Positions 50,555 to 58,501 of a DNA stretch of 64,000 nucleotides are shown here, one piece after another. The notes under the pieces are model-generated. The model was not told the origin of the DNA and ran no database searches. It saw only the letters and a program-made list of their open reading frames with translations. Source of the DNA: Actinomadura madurae. Its GTDB lineage: Bacteria; Actinomycetota; Actinomycetes; Streptosporangiales; Streptosporangiaceae. Both the position numbers and the translations under genes were made by a program. Every line of letters starts with the position of its first letter. Within the stretch, counting starts at the first letter, position 1. The DNA lies in assembly GCF_900115095.1 (NCBI RefSeq), contig NZ_FOVH01000001.1:1-64000 (forward strand), written 5' to 3'.

Positions 50555-52527
50555 ACCGCTACGCCTTCGCACTGCGCATGGCCCGGCAGGACGCGCTGCG
50601 CGCGAAGGGCCGCACCGCGCTGGTGCTGTGCATGATCGGGCTGCCGGTCTGCGTCGTGGTCGCCCTGGCCGTGATCAGGAAGACCGCGAGCGAGCCCGGC
50701 GTCGAGGCGACGTCCGCCCCCGCCGAGTCGGCGATCCTGGCGATGATCGTCGCGATGGCCGTCCTCCAGGTCGTCCTGCTCGCCGGCCCCGCGCTCGTCG
50801 TCGACGTGCGGCGGCGGCGCCGCGAGCTCGCGCTCGTCGCGGCGTCGGGCGGCGCCGGCCGGCATCTGCGCGCCGTCGTCCTGGCGAGCGGCCTGCTGCT
50901 CGGCGGCATCGCCGCCGTCGCCGGGACCGCACTCGGGGTCGCCGCCGCGGCGGTCATCATACGGGTCGCCGAGGCGAACGGCGCCGAGCCGTTCGGCCCG
51001 TTCCGGGTGCCGTGGTCCGCGGTCGCCGTGACGGCGCTGCTCGGCCTGGTCACCGGGCTGCTCGCCGCCCTGATCCCCGCCCGGCAGGCCGCCCGGATGG
51101 ACGTCGTCGCCGCCCTCGCCGGGCGCCGCGAGCCGCCCGGCCGCGCCCGCCGGGGCTGGCCCGTCGTCGGCGGCCTGCTCGTCGTCGCGGGCGTCGCGGG
51201 GTCGCTGGCGGGCGTCCGTGTGCTGCACGAGTTCGGCGCCGCGTTCGGCGCCGCCGCGATCATCATCGGGCTCGTCGTCGCCTGCCCGTGGCTCGTCGGG
51301 GCGACCGGGCGGCTCGCGCACCGGCTCCCGCTGCCGCTGCGTCTCGCGGTCCGGGACGGGGCCCGCAACCGGGCCCGCACCGCACCCGCCATCGCCGCGA
51401 TCACCGCGGCCGTCGCCGGGATCACCGCGCTGGCCATCGGGGGCGCCAGCGACTTCCGGCAGGAGCAGTTGGACTACCGGGCGGAGCTGCCCATGGGGTC
51501 GGCGGTGATCCGGCCGACGGTCGAGAAGGCGGACGCGGTCGCCCCGGCGCTCCGGGACGCCCTGCCCGGCGTGCCCCTCGTCACCCTGCGCGCGCTGCCC
51601 GGGGAGGGCTCCACCTGCATGGACCCCGACCCGTCGCGGTGCAAGAGCGTGGCCTTCACCCCCGACGAGGACGAGATGTCCGGCTTCAACATCGTGGACA
51701 ACGTGGTCGGCGGTGCGCGGGAGGCCCGGATGCTGCTCGGCCGCGACGATCCCGCGGTGGCGGCGGCGCTGGCCGAGGGAAAGATCGTCCTGTTCGGGAC
51801 GCGTCCGCCCGCCGGCGGGAAGGTCACCGCCACGATCAGCTACTGGGCCGACGACCAGGAGCACACGGCGGGAACGGTCAAGGACCTCCCGGCCGTCGCG
51901 GTCGAGGGCGACCCCCACGTGGCGGCGATCGTGCCGCCCGAGGTCGCGGAGCGGGTCGCCGAGCGGGCGGACACCACCGTCCGGACGGAGGCGTACGGCA
52001 TCGACCGCGCCGACCACCGCGTCACCCCGGCCGAGCAGGCGAAGCTGGAGAAGACGCTGGCCGCCTCCACCCCTTACGACGACCTGGTCTACGTCGAGCG
52101 GGGCTTCACCGACTCCTACGACAAGCCCACCCTGCTGCTCGGCGCGGCCGCGGCCGTCCTCGCCCTCGGCGCCTCGCTGATCGCGACGAGCCTGGCGGCC
52201 GCGGACGCGCGTCCCGACGTCGCGACGCTCGCGGCGGTCGGCGCCCGGCCGCGCACCCGCCGACTGCTGACGATGGGCCAGGCCGCGTTCATCACGGTGC
52301 TCGGCTGCTGGCTCGGCCTCGCGGGCGGGCTCGTGCCCGGCCTCGCGGTGACGCGGCCGCTCACCGAGAGCGCGGGGGACGTCGGCATCCCGGCCCACGG
52401 GGCGATCGTCGACGTCCCCTGGCTGCTCCTGCTGGCGATCGGCCTCGGGATCCCGCTCGTCGCGGCCTGCTTCGCGGGGGCCGTGACCCGCTCCCGGCTC
52501 CCCATGGGGCGCCGCGTCCTGTCCTGA
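50551..52527 (+). CDS. FtsX-like ABC transporter permease
   Basis: The 658-residue permease has an N-terminal helix, a central FtsX core (two sets of three helices with the motif RRRRELALVAASGGAGRHLRAVVLASGLLLGG and later VATLAAVGARPRTRRLLTMGQAAF), and an outer domain around residues 300-520 (DYRAELPMGSAVIRPTVEK to PYDDLVYVERGF). The outer domain may sense or bind a peptide. GTG start overlaps the ATPase stop. It is the last gene of the PadR operon. Confidence 0.92.
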   Translation: MNRYAFALRMARQDALRAKGRTALVLCMIGLPVCVVVALAVIRKTASEPGVEATSAPAESAILAMIVAMAVLQVVLLAGPALVVDVRRRRRELALVAASGGAGRHLRAVVLASGLLLGGIAAVAGTALGVAAAAVIIRVAEANGAEPFGPFRVPWSAVAVTALLGLVTGLLAALIPARQAARMDVVAALAGRREPPGRARRGWPVVGGLLVVAGVAGSLAGVRVLHEFGAAFGAAAIIIGLVVACPWLVGATGRLAHRLPLPLRLAVRDGARNRARTAPAIAAITAAVAGITALAIGGASDFRQEQLDYRAELPMGSAVIRPTVEKADAVAPALRDALPGVPLVTLRALPGEGSTCMDPDPSRCKSVAFTPDEDEMSGFNIVDNVVGGAREARMLLGRDDPAVAAALAEGKIVLFGTRPPAGGKVTATISYWADDQEHTAGTVKDLPAVAVEGDPHVAAIVPPEVAERVAERADTTVRTEAYGIDRADHRVTPAEQAKLEKTLAASTPYDDLVYVERGFTDSYDKPTLLLGAAAAVLALGASLIATSLAAADARPDVATLAAVGARPRTRRLLTMGQAAFITVLGCWLGLAGGLVPGLAVTRPLTESAGDVGIPAHGAIVDVPWLLLLAIGLGIPLVAACFAGAVTRSRLPMGRRVLS

Positions 52528-52621
52528 GACCCGCCCCGCCCGACGAAACCCGCGGCGGATCTTGGTAAACGCGCGGCGGGCGGATCGGCCGCGCGCCGGC
52601 GCCGGTGGTAGCGTCCGGCGC

Positions 52622-54148
52622 GTGGCTGAGGCGGTTGCGGTGGAGGGGCCGGCGGGCGCGGCCCCCGCGGACCACGAGGGTCCGGACCGGCGCGGCGCCG
52701 CGCTCGCGGCGCTGGTCGCGGCGAGCGCGCTGCTGTACGCGGCGTACTCGCTGATGCGGCTGCACGCCTTCCGGAGCGGCAGCTACGACCTGGTGATCTT
52801 CGACCAGGCGATCCGCTCCTACAGCCGGTTCGACCTGCCGGTCGCCATGGTCAAGGGCGTCCACAACGACTTCGGCCCGGACTTCTCCATCCTCGGCGAC
52901 CACTTCTCCCCGATCCTGGCGCTCCTCGCGCCCCTCTACTGGATCCACGACGGCCCGGAGACCCTGCTCGTCGCGCAGGCCGTCCTGCTGGCGCTCGCCG
53001 TCCCGCCGATCTGGCGCTACACCGAGCGGAGGCTCGGCGCCGGCGCCGCGTACTGCGCCGCCGGCGCCTACGCGCTGTCGTGGCCGATCGCGGAGGCGCT
53101 CGCGTTCGACTTCCACGAGGTCGCCTTCGTGCCGCTGCTGTCGGCGCTGATGGTCGAGCGGCACGACGCGGGACGGCGGGGGCAGGCCGCGCTGGCCGCG
53201 TGCCTCCTGCTGCTGGTCAAGGAGGACATGGGGCTGCTGCTCGCCGGCTTCGGCCTCTACCTGCTGGCCCGTCCCGACCTGCGGGAGCGCCGGACCCTGC
53301 GCGACCTGCTGGCTCCCGCCGACCGCCGGGAGGGCCTCGCCTACCTCGCGGTCGGCCTGGCCGCCACCTGGGTCTGCTCCCGCCTGCTCATCGCCGCGCT
53401 AGGCGGGGACAACGACTACTACTGGGCGTACGGCTCCCTCGGCCCCGACCTGCCGCACGCCGCCGCGCACGCGCTCACCCACCCGTGGGACGTCGTGACC
53501 GTCCTCGGCACCCCGCCGCGGAAGCTCCTCACGATGGCCCTGGTCGTCCTGCCGCTGCTCCTGCTGCCGCTGGCCTCCCCGCTGACCCTGACCGCCGTCC
53601 CGCTCCTCGCCGAGCGGATGCTCGCCAGCGGCTTCAGCAACTGGTGGGAGCCGCACTACCACTACAACGCGTTCATCATCGGGGTGCTCGTCCTGGCGGC
53701 GGCCGACGGCGCGGCCCGGCTGCGCGGCAGGGTCCCGGCCGCGGGGCGGCTCCCGTCCGCGCTGCCGATGGCCGGGGTGCTCGCCGCGGTGCTCGCCTGC
53801 GTGCCGTTCTTCGCCTACCGGCACTTGGCCGACCCGGCGCTGTGGCGGCAGAACGAGCGGGCGCGGGCGGCCTCGGCGGCGGCCTCGAAGATCCCGGACG
53901 GCGCGCTCGTCGAGGCGGCCAACGGCGTCGGCCCGGCGCTGACGTCCCGCGCCCGCGTGCTGCTCTGGGACGACCGGTCGCACGGCGCGCCCTGGGTGAT
54001 CGCCTACATCGGACGGCTGGAGTTCCCCTTCGGCTCGCCCGCCGAGCAGCGCCTGCGGGTGGCGGAGCTGAAGGCGGAGGGCTACGCGGAGGTCTTCCGG
54101 CAGGACGGGTACATCGTGCTGTACCGGGACGTTCCCGACCCCTGGTGA
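52622..54148 (+). CDS. DUF2079 polytopic membrane protein
   Basis: The 508-residue protein has about ten membrane helices and the DUF2079 landmarks YDLVIFDQAIRSYSRFDLP, NDFGPDFSILGDHFSPILALLAPLYWI, AFDFHEVAFVPLLSALMVER, KEDMGLLLAGFGLYL and NWWEPHYHYNAFI. The family resembles GT-C glycosyltransferases but has no assigned function. GTG at 52622 follows a TAGCGT -10-like box by seven bases, suggesting a leaderless message; an upstream start 20 codons earlier is less likely. Confidence 0.88.
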   Translation: MAEAVAVEGPAGAAPADHEGPDRRGAALAALVAASALLYAAYSLMRLHAFRSGSYDLVIFDQAIRSYSRFDLPVAMVKGVHNDFGPDFSILGDHFSPILALLAPLYWIHDGPETLLVAQAVLLALAVPPIWRYTERRLGAGAAYCAAGAYALSWPIAEALAFDFHEVAFVPLLSALMVERHDAGRRGQAALAACLLLLVKEDMGLLLAGFGLYLLARPDLRERRTLRDLLAPADRREGLAYLAVGLAATWVCSRLLIAALGGDNDYYWAYGSLGPDLPHAAAHALTHPWDVVTVLGTPPRKLLTMALVVLPLLLLPLASPLTLTAVPLLAERMLASGFSNWWEPHYHYNAFIIGVLVLAAADGAARLRGRVPAAGRLPSALPMAGVLAAVLACVPFFAYRHLADPALWRQNERARAASAAASKIPDGALVEAANGVGPALTSRARVLLWDDRSHGAPWVIAYIGRLEFPFGSPAEQRLRVAELKAEGYAEVFRQDGYIVLYRDVPDPW

Positions 54149-54504
54149 GACTTATCGCGATCGTTTGGACAATGTCCAGTGACCGATCATCGGCGCACAG
54201 GTCAGAATGCCGGTGAAGATGCCCCGGGGATAAATATCCCTGTCGTTTTCGGGTACTTTAGCGGATACTTGAAGAAAGCCGTGACGGCCGCGGCAGGTGC
54301 GGGAGAACCTGCGCGAACACTCACGTTGCCGCCGCCGGAGCGGGCCTTGGGGCGAGCGCATGGACGGTGTGAGGCCGATCGACGACAACGGAAGGTCACC
54401 GGCCGGAGACGGGCGGGAATTCATTGCCGGGGCGGCAATGCGGCGGGCAGGTAATTCCCGGGTCCGGGCGGCGGGCCGGGGAACGAATTGCGAGGAGCCG
54501 TGAC
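54149..54504. other. Non-coding region before the TS-like gene
   Basis: This 356-bp gap is less GC-rich than its surroundings. It holds the palindrome GGGATAAATATCCC (54227-54240), then the nested structure at 54415-54459. A 91-codon frame at 54179-54454 has no ribosome site or recognisable sequence and is not called. Confidence 0.5.
54415..54459 (+). promoter_or_regulatory. Nested RNA-like structure upstream of the TS-like gene
   Basis: GGGAATT (54415-54421) pairs with AATTCCC (54453-54459) and encloses the hairpin CATTGCCG-GGG-CGGCAATG (54422-54440). The structure ends 45 bases before the start codon, so it may be a 5-prime UTR element. Confidence 0.45.
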
Positions 54505-55143
54505 ATGCCGGCGGGAGAGGACAAGGACGTCCGGCGCTGGGAGACGTGCGGGCAGGCGTGGATCGGCGTGCTGCGGCACGTCTGGACGGCCGGCGAGGCC
54601 GGGCTGGAGGACGGCGGGCCCATCATCGAGGGCCCGCCGCTGCTGTTCGAGGTCGCCTCGCTCAGCTGGGAGGACCCGATCCTGCGCGAGCACGGCGACC
54701 GGGCGCGGCTCGTCCGGCGCGCGCAGGAGCGCACCCGCAGCGTCGTCCGCGGGCGGTACTGGCCGCGGCTGCACGACCTGGACGGCCACGACCAGGTCCG
54801 CTGGGTGGTGGACCTGCTGCGCGCCCGGCCGTGGACGACGAGCGCCTGGATCTCGCTGACGATCCCGGGGGAGCCGGCCGACGGGCTGCCGGCCCTCACC
54901 GCGCTGTCGTTCCGCATCCGCGGCTACCGGCTCATCATGACCGCGATGTTCCGGTCGCAGAACGTCCACCGGGCCTATCTGATGTACATCCCGCTGCGCG
55001 AGGTGCAGACGCAGGTCGCGGACGAGCTGGGGCTGCCGGCGGGGCCGCTGCGGGTGTTCGTGGACGTCCCGCACGTGCACGTCCGCGACGCCGAGCGGGT
55101 CGCGTCCGTGCTGGCGTCGGTGCCCGAGCCGAACGCCGCGTGA
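54505..55143 (+). CDS. Thymidylate synthase-like protein lacking the catalytic cysteine
   Basis: The 212-residue protein resembles the short archaeal type of thymidylate synthase: AWIGVLRHVWTAGEA near the start, then HDQVRWVVDLLRARPWTTSAWISL, GLPALTALSFRIRGYRLIMTAMFRSQNVHRAYLM and FVDVPHVHVRDAERV. At the place of the catalytic Pro-Cys stands P129-A130. The phosphate-binding Arg-Ser pair is kept (R150-S151), the following Asp is Asn, and the His-x-Tyr motif reads H190-V-H192. It therefore should not methylate dUMP by the classical route; a binding, regulatory or different transfer role is possible. A GAGGAG site precedes the ATG. A lower-GC upstream region suggests transfer. Confidence 0.6.
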   Translation: MPAGEDKDVRRWETCGQAWIGVLRHVWTAGEAGLEDGGPIIEGPPLLFEVASLSWEDPILREHGDRARLVRRAQERTRSVVRGRYWPRLHDLDGHDQVRWVVDLLRARPWTTSAWISLTIPGEPADGLPALTALSFRIRGYRLIMTAMFRSQNVHRAYLMYIPLREVQTQVADELGLPAGPLRVFVDVPHVHVRDAERVASVLASVPEPNAA

Positions 55144-55298
55144 CACACGACATATCGGAGTTACCGGTGGGTGTTTCCCCGCCGCGAACCCCGGTCGCCT
55201 GCGGGTTATAGACTCGCCGACGGGGCGAGGGCACGACGAGGTGACTCGCGACTTCACCTGCAGATCACACGAACATCCACTTCCGAAGGACTGTTTCC

Positions 55299-56888
55299 TT
55301 GAGCAAGCCCGTCGTCCTCGTCGCAGAAGAACTCTCCCCGGCCGGCATCGCCGTGCTGGAAGCCGACTTCGATGTCCGCCACGTCGACGGCGGAGACAAA
55401 GAGCGGCTGCTGCCCGCCGTCGCCGACGTCGACGCGCTGATCGTGCGCAGCGCCACCAAGGTCACCGCGGAGGTGTTCCGGCACGCCGGGAGGCTCCGCG
55501 TCGTCGCCCGCGCCGGCGTCGGCCTCGACAACGTCGACGTGGAGGCCGCCACCAAGGCCGGCGTCATGGTCGTCAACGCGCCCACGTCCAACATCGTCAC
55601 CGCCGCCGAGCACGCGATCGCGCTGCTCCTCGCCACCGCGCGGAACGTTCCGCAGGGCCACGCCGCCCTCAAGCAGGGCGAGTGGAAGCGGTCCAAGTAC
55701 ACCGGCGTCGAGCTGCAGGGCAAGACCGTCGGCGTCCTCGGCCTCGGCCGGATCGGCGTCCTCGTCGCCCAGCGCCTCGCCGCCTTCGACATGAACGTCA
55801 TCGCGTTCGACCCCTACGTGCAGGCCGCCCGCGCCGCGCAGCTCGGCGTGAAGCTCGTCACGCTGGAGGAGCTGCTCCGCGAGAGCGACTTCATCACCGT
55901 CCACCTGCCGAAGACGCCCGAGACCCTCGGCCTCATCGGCGACCGCGAGCTCCAGCAGGTCAAGCCCACGGTGCGGATCGTCAACGCCGCCCGCGGCGGG
56001 ATCGTCGACGAGGCGGCCCTCGACCTCGCGCTCAAGGACGGCCGCGTCGCCGGCGCCGGCATCGACGTGTTCAGCACCGAGCCGTGCACCGAGAGCCCCC
56101 TGTTCCACCACGACAGCGTCGTCGTCACCCCGCACCTCGGCGCCAGCACCCACGAGGCGCAGGAGAAGGCGGGCACCCAGGTCGCCCGCTCGGTGAAGCT
56201 CGCGCTGTCCGGCGAGTTCGTCCCGGACGCCGTGAACGTGCAGGGCGGCGCGGTCGCCGAGGACGTCAAGCCCGGCCTGCCGCTCGCCGAGAAGCTCGGC
56301 CGCATCTTCACCTCCCTCGCCGGGGGCGTCCCCGTGCGCCTCGACGTCGTCGTCCGCGGCGAGATCGCCGAGCACGACGTGAAGGTCCTGGAGCTCGCCG
56401 CCCTCAAGGGCGTGTTCGTGGACGTCATCGAGGAGGCGGTGACCTTCGTCAACGCGCCGCTGCTGGCCCGCGACCGCGGCGTCGAGGTCACCCTCACCAC
56501 CAGCGAGGACAGCCCCGACTGGCGCAACGTCGTGCAGGTCCGCGGCACGATGGCCGACGGCGGCGTCGTGTCGGTGTCCGGCACGCTCACCGGCCCGAAG
56601 CACGCCGAGCGGATCGTCGAGATCAACGGCTACGACATGGAGCTCGTGCCGACCGAGCACATGGCGTTCTTCTCCTACGTCGACCGCCCCGGCATCGTCG
56701 GCGCGGTCGGCAAGCTGCTCGGCGACGAGCAGGTCAACATCGCCGGCATGCAGGTCGGCCGGGACGCCAAGGGCGGCAAGGCGCTGATCGCGCTGACCGT
56801 CGACTCGGCCATCCCGCCCCAGCTCGTCGACGCCATCACCCGCGAGGTCGGTGCCGACATGGGCCGCCGCGTCGACCTCGAAGGCTGA
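55299..56888 (+). CDS. serA: D-3-phosphoglycerate dehydrogenase (long form)
   Basis: The 529-residue enzyme begins serine synthesis from 3-phosphoglycerate. It has the split catalytic domain (VVLVAEELSPAGIAVLEADFDV), NAD motif GVLGLGRIGVLVAQRL, catalytic Arg in NAARGGIVDEAAL, Glu in DVFSTEPC and His in TPHLGASTHEAQEKAG, then the intervening domain and a C-terminal ACT domain (HMAFFSYVDRPGIVGAVGKLLGDEQVNIAGMQVGR). The three-domain type with an allosteric serine site is typical of actinobacteria. The start is TTG at 55299 behind GAAGGA. It keeps its usual position between ilvC and leuB. Confidence 0.96.
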   Translation: MSKPVVLVAEELSPAGIAVLEADFDVRHVDGGDKERLLPAVADVDALIVRSATKVTAEVFRHAGRLRVVARAGVGLDNVDVEAATKAGVMVVNAPTSNIVTAAEHAIALLLATARNVPQGHAALKQGEWKRSKYTGVELQGKTVGVLGLGRIGVLVAQRLAAFDMNVIAFDPYVQAARAAQLGVKLVTLEELLRESDFITVHLPKTPETLGLIGDRELQQVKPTVRIVNAARGGIVDEAALDLALKDGRVAGAGIDVFSTEPCTESPLFHHDSVVVTPHLGASTHEAQEKAGTQVARSVKLALSGEFVPDAVNVQGGAVAEDVKPGLPLAEKLGRIFTSLAGGVPVRLDVVVRGEIAEHDVKVLELAALKGVFVDVIEEAVTFVNAPLLARDRGVEVTLTTSEDSPDWRNVVQVRGTMADGGVVSVSGTLTGPKHAERIVEINGYDMELVPTEHMAFFSYVDRPGIVGAVGKLLGDEQVNIAGMQVGRDAKGGKALIALTVDSAIPPQLVDAITREVGADMGRRVDLEG

Positions 56889-56896
56889 CCGGAACC

Positions 56897-56923
56897 CGGG
56901 CGGGCGTCCCGGACGCCCGCCCG
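56897..56923 (+). terminator. Terminator after serA
   Basis: CGGGCGGGCGTCC and GGACGCCCGCCCG are perfect 13-bp arms around a single base, starting eight bases after the serA stop. Confidence 0.85.
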
Positions 56924-56938
56924 CGATCATCTCGGATA

Positions 56939-56992
56939 GTGAGATTATCTGCCACGGGTCGGGACACCCCGCGGAGGCGGAGGTAATCTCAC
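56939..56992. promoter_or_regulatory. Long inverted repeat GTGAGATTA...TAATCTCAC
   Basis: GTGAGATTA (56939-56947) and TAATCTCAC (56984-56992) are perfect 9-bp arms separated by 36 bases, extendable to 12 with one mismatch (TCT/AGG). The right arm includes TAATCT, a -10-like box placed just before the short reading frame at 57001. Confidence 0.55.
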
Positions 56993-57000
56993 AGGTAGTC

Positions 57001-57045
57001 ATGCGGCGCTTCGTGGAGATCCTTCGCTGCCGCAGCGGGGCCTGA
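57001..57045 (+). CDS. Possible leader peptide (14 codons)
   Basis: MRRFVEILRCRSGA is followed by TGA. The stop lies three bases after the 5-prime arm (57030-57039, CCGCAGCGGG) of a hairpin whose other arm is CCCGCTGCGG (57063-57072). This geometry matches the two branched-chain leaders in this window. No U-tract terminator follows, so the role is uncertain. Confidence 0.35.
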   Translation: MRRFVEILRCRSGA

Positions 57046-57176
57046 TCATCGGCAGGCCGGCACCCGCTGCGGAGGCCCTGCCTGGCCGTGAGTCCGATGC
57101 CGCGCCCGGACCGTGCGAACCACGGCATCCCGGCCGCGCCCCTCTGGCCGAAGCCCAGCGACTCAGGAGCAACCTC

Positions 57177-57272
57177 ATGAACGACACCTGGACCAACACG
57201 CCCGCCGACGACGACGCCCAGGAAGAAGCCGCCCGAGCCCTGCAAACGGCCCTGGACCGGCGGGCGGATTAG
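57177..57272 (+). CDS. 31-residue small reading frame, perhaps a truncated gene start
   Basis: The ATG at 57177 has a good AGGAG site seven bases upstream. The 31-residue product is acidic (MNDTWTNTPADDDAQEEAAR...) with no homology I recognise. Its stop lies at the border where the repeat-like region begins (about 57280), so it may be the first part of a gene interrupted there. Confidence 0.35.
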   Translation: MNDTWTNTPADDDAQEEAARALQTALDRRAD

Positions 57273-57281
57273 ATTGCTTTT

Positions 57282-57480
57282 TCTCCTCCTTCGGGCCTAG
57301 CGGCCCTGCTGTGTTCATTGCAGTGCCCTCCTCCTTCGGGCCTTGACGGCCCTCCATCGTCGGGCACTGCGGGCGATCGCTGGCATCGCATCCGACTCGC
57401 CTAGCGGCTCGCTGCGCGATCAGGGTCTCGCTTCGCTCGCCCCTGCCTTCGGACGCGATCGCGACCGTTGAGGTCGTTGC
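57282..57480 (+). repeat. Dispersed repeat copy B with twin hairpins
   Basis: Two similar hairpin units, each CTCCTTCGGGCC...GGCCCT (57286-57306 and 57330-57353), precede the core that matches 27869-28003: GCGATCGCTGGCATCGC, GACTCGCCTAGCGGCTCGC, GCGCGATCAGGG and GAGGTCGTTGC (57470-57480). No transposase is present. The element occupies the middle of an 897-bp gene-free region. Confidence 0.75.
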
Positions 57481-57785
57481 GTGGTTGCGGCAATGGCTGA
57501 TGCCTGCGCGCACGGCTCCTCCCGGTCGTCGCGGTTTTCGATGCTGAACTGGTGGGGCCACGAGCTCGCCCTAGAACGTCGCGTCGGACCGTCGCGGGCC
57601 CTCCTGTCTCCTTACGGCGGCCTACGGCGGCCCGTTCGCGGCTCGCTTGTCGTGCGAGCGGGTCATGTTTGCATCTCCCGCAGCACGACCTGCACGTCGT
57701 CAAGTTCGCCGACTGGGTGATCGACCTCGGTTCCCGGCGGCCGTTTGGTTCGGGGTGGGTGAGGTCGTGGTGCGAGACTGGGGGG
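57481..57785 (-). other. Gene-poor stretch with possible gene remnants
   Basis: No complete gene was found. On the minus strand one frame ends with the protein-like segment VGELDDVQVVLREMQT before a TGA at 57667-57669, and the overlapping ATGA opens a frame (MTRSHDKRAANGPP) that stops after 14 codons. These look like the end of one decayed gene and the start of another, next to the dispersed repeat. The evidence is weak. Confidence 0.3.
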
Positions 57786-58463
57786 ATGGCGCTTGAGGTC
57801 GGGGCGGCCGAGGTCGTGGGGGTTTTGCGGGACGTTGCTCGGATCGGGCCTTACTTTGATGTCGGCACTTCTCCGGTGGGCGGGGCTGGGTGGGGTGCTT
57901 TTCCTGGGGACGGGGCGCTGCTGGCGGCGTTGACGGACGACTACGCCGAGAAACTGGGGACGGGGGAGCGGCGGGTGGCCGCTTCGCTGGTGTTCCAGGG
58001 GCTTGCGGCTCGATTGTGGTCGCCGGTCGTCGCGGCGGCGGCTCGGGGGATCGTCCCCGACTTGGGTGGGCTGCGCTGGCGGTGGGCGGCAGGGGAAGCG
58101 ATCGAGTTGGGGCTCGATGAGCCGCGTGGGTGGCGGGTCGGGTCTGTGGGGGAGGCTGTCGGGCTTGTCGAGCGGGTGGTCGTGGACGGGCAGTTGCGGC
58201 CTCTGCGTGAGGTGATGCTGGGGTTCGTCGGCCTTGCGGACGGCTTGTTGTGGGGGAACGCCGCGTCGGCGCTCGCGGGGAGTTTGAACGTCGGGCCCGA
58301 TGGTCGTGTGGCGCTGGTGCGTGAGCTGCTCGGGCGGGGGCCGCTCGCCGGTGCGGGGGAGTTCGGGGCCGGCGGGTTCGTCCGGAACAACTGCTGCCTG
58401 TACTACCGGGTGCCGGGTGGTGGAATGTGCGGAGATTGCGGGCTTGCCCGAAATGTGAGATGA
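57786..58463 (+). CDS. fhuF: FhuF-like ferric-siderophore reductase
   Basis: The 225-residue protein ends in the FhuF [2Fe-2S] motif: C203, C204, C215 and C218 in RNNCCLYYRVPGGGMCGDCGL (CC-x10-CxxC). FhuF reduces siderophore-bound iron in the cytoplasm. The rest is mostly helical with VAASLVFQGLAARLWSPVVAAA, as in other FhuF proteins. Codon use is less biased to C-ending codons (many GGG, GTG, TTG) than the neighbours, suggesting a different history. No obvious DtxR/IdeR box precedes it. No siderophore genes are nearby. Confidence 0.85.
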   Translation: MALEVGAAEVVGVLRDVARIGPYFDVGTSPVGGAGWGAFPGDGALLAALTDDYAEKLGTGERRVAASLVFQGLAARLWSPVVAAAARGIVPDLGGLRWRWAAGEAIELGLDEPRGWRVGSVGEAVGLVERVVVDGQLRPLREVMLGFVGLADGLLWGNAASALAGSLNVGPDGRVALVRELLGRGPLAGAGEFGAGGFVRNNCCLYYRVPGGGMCGDCGLARNVR

Positions 58464-58489
58464 GAGCCCAAGCACTGAGACGTTTGCAG

Positions 58490-58495
58490 TAGAGT
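58490..58495 (+). promoter_or_regulatory. TAGAGT -10 box of leuB
   Basis: TAGAGT ends six bases before the leuB ATG (58502), and there is no ribosome site, so the transcript is probably leaderless. The half-motif TGAGAC at 58476-58481, found twice inverted upstream of ilvB and cimA, lies just upstream. Confidence 0.45.
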
Positions 58496-58501
58496 GCGCG
58501 C

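Noticed and set aside
54179..54454. 91-codon frame in the region before the TS-like gene
   Set aside because: No ribosome site, no recognisable sequence, and it crosses the inverted repeats.
56939..56992. Inverted repeat considered as insertion-sequence ends
   Set aside because: Only 36 bases lie between the arms and there is no transposase or target duplication.
57481..57785. Region considered for a tRNA gene
   Set aside because: No cloverleaf, T-loop GGTTCGANTCC or acceptor pairing could be found.
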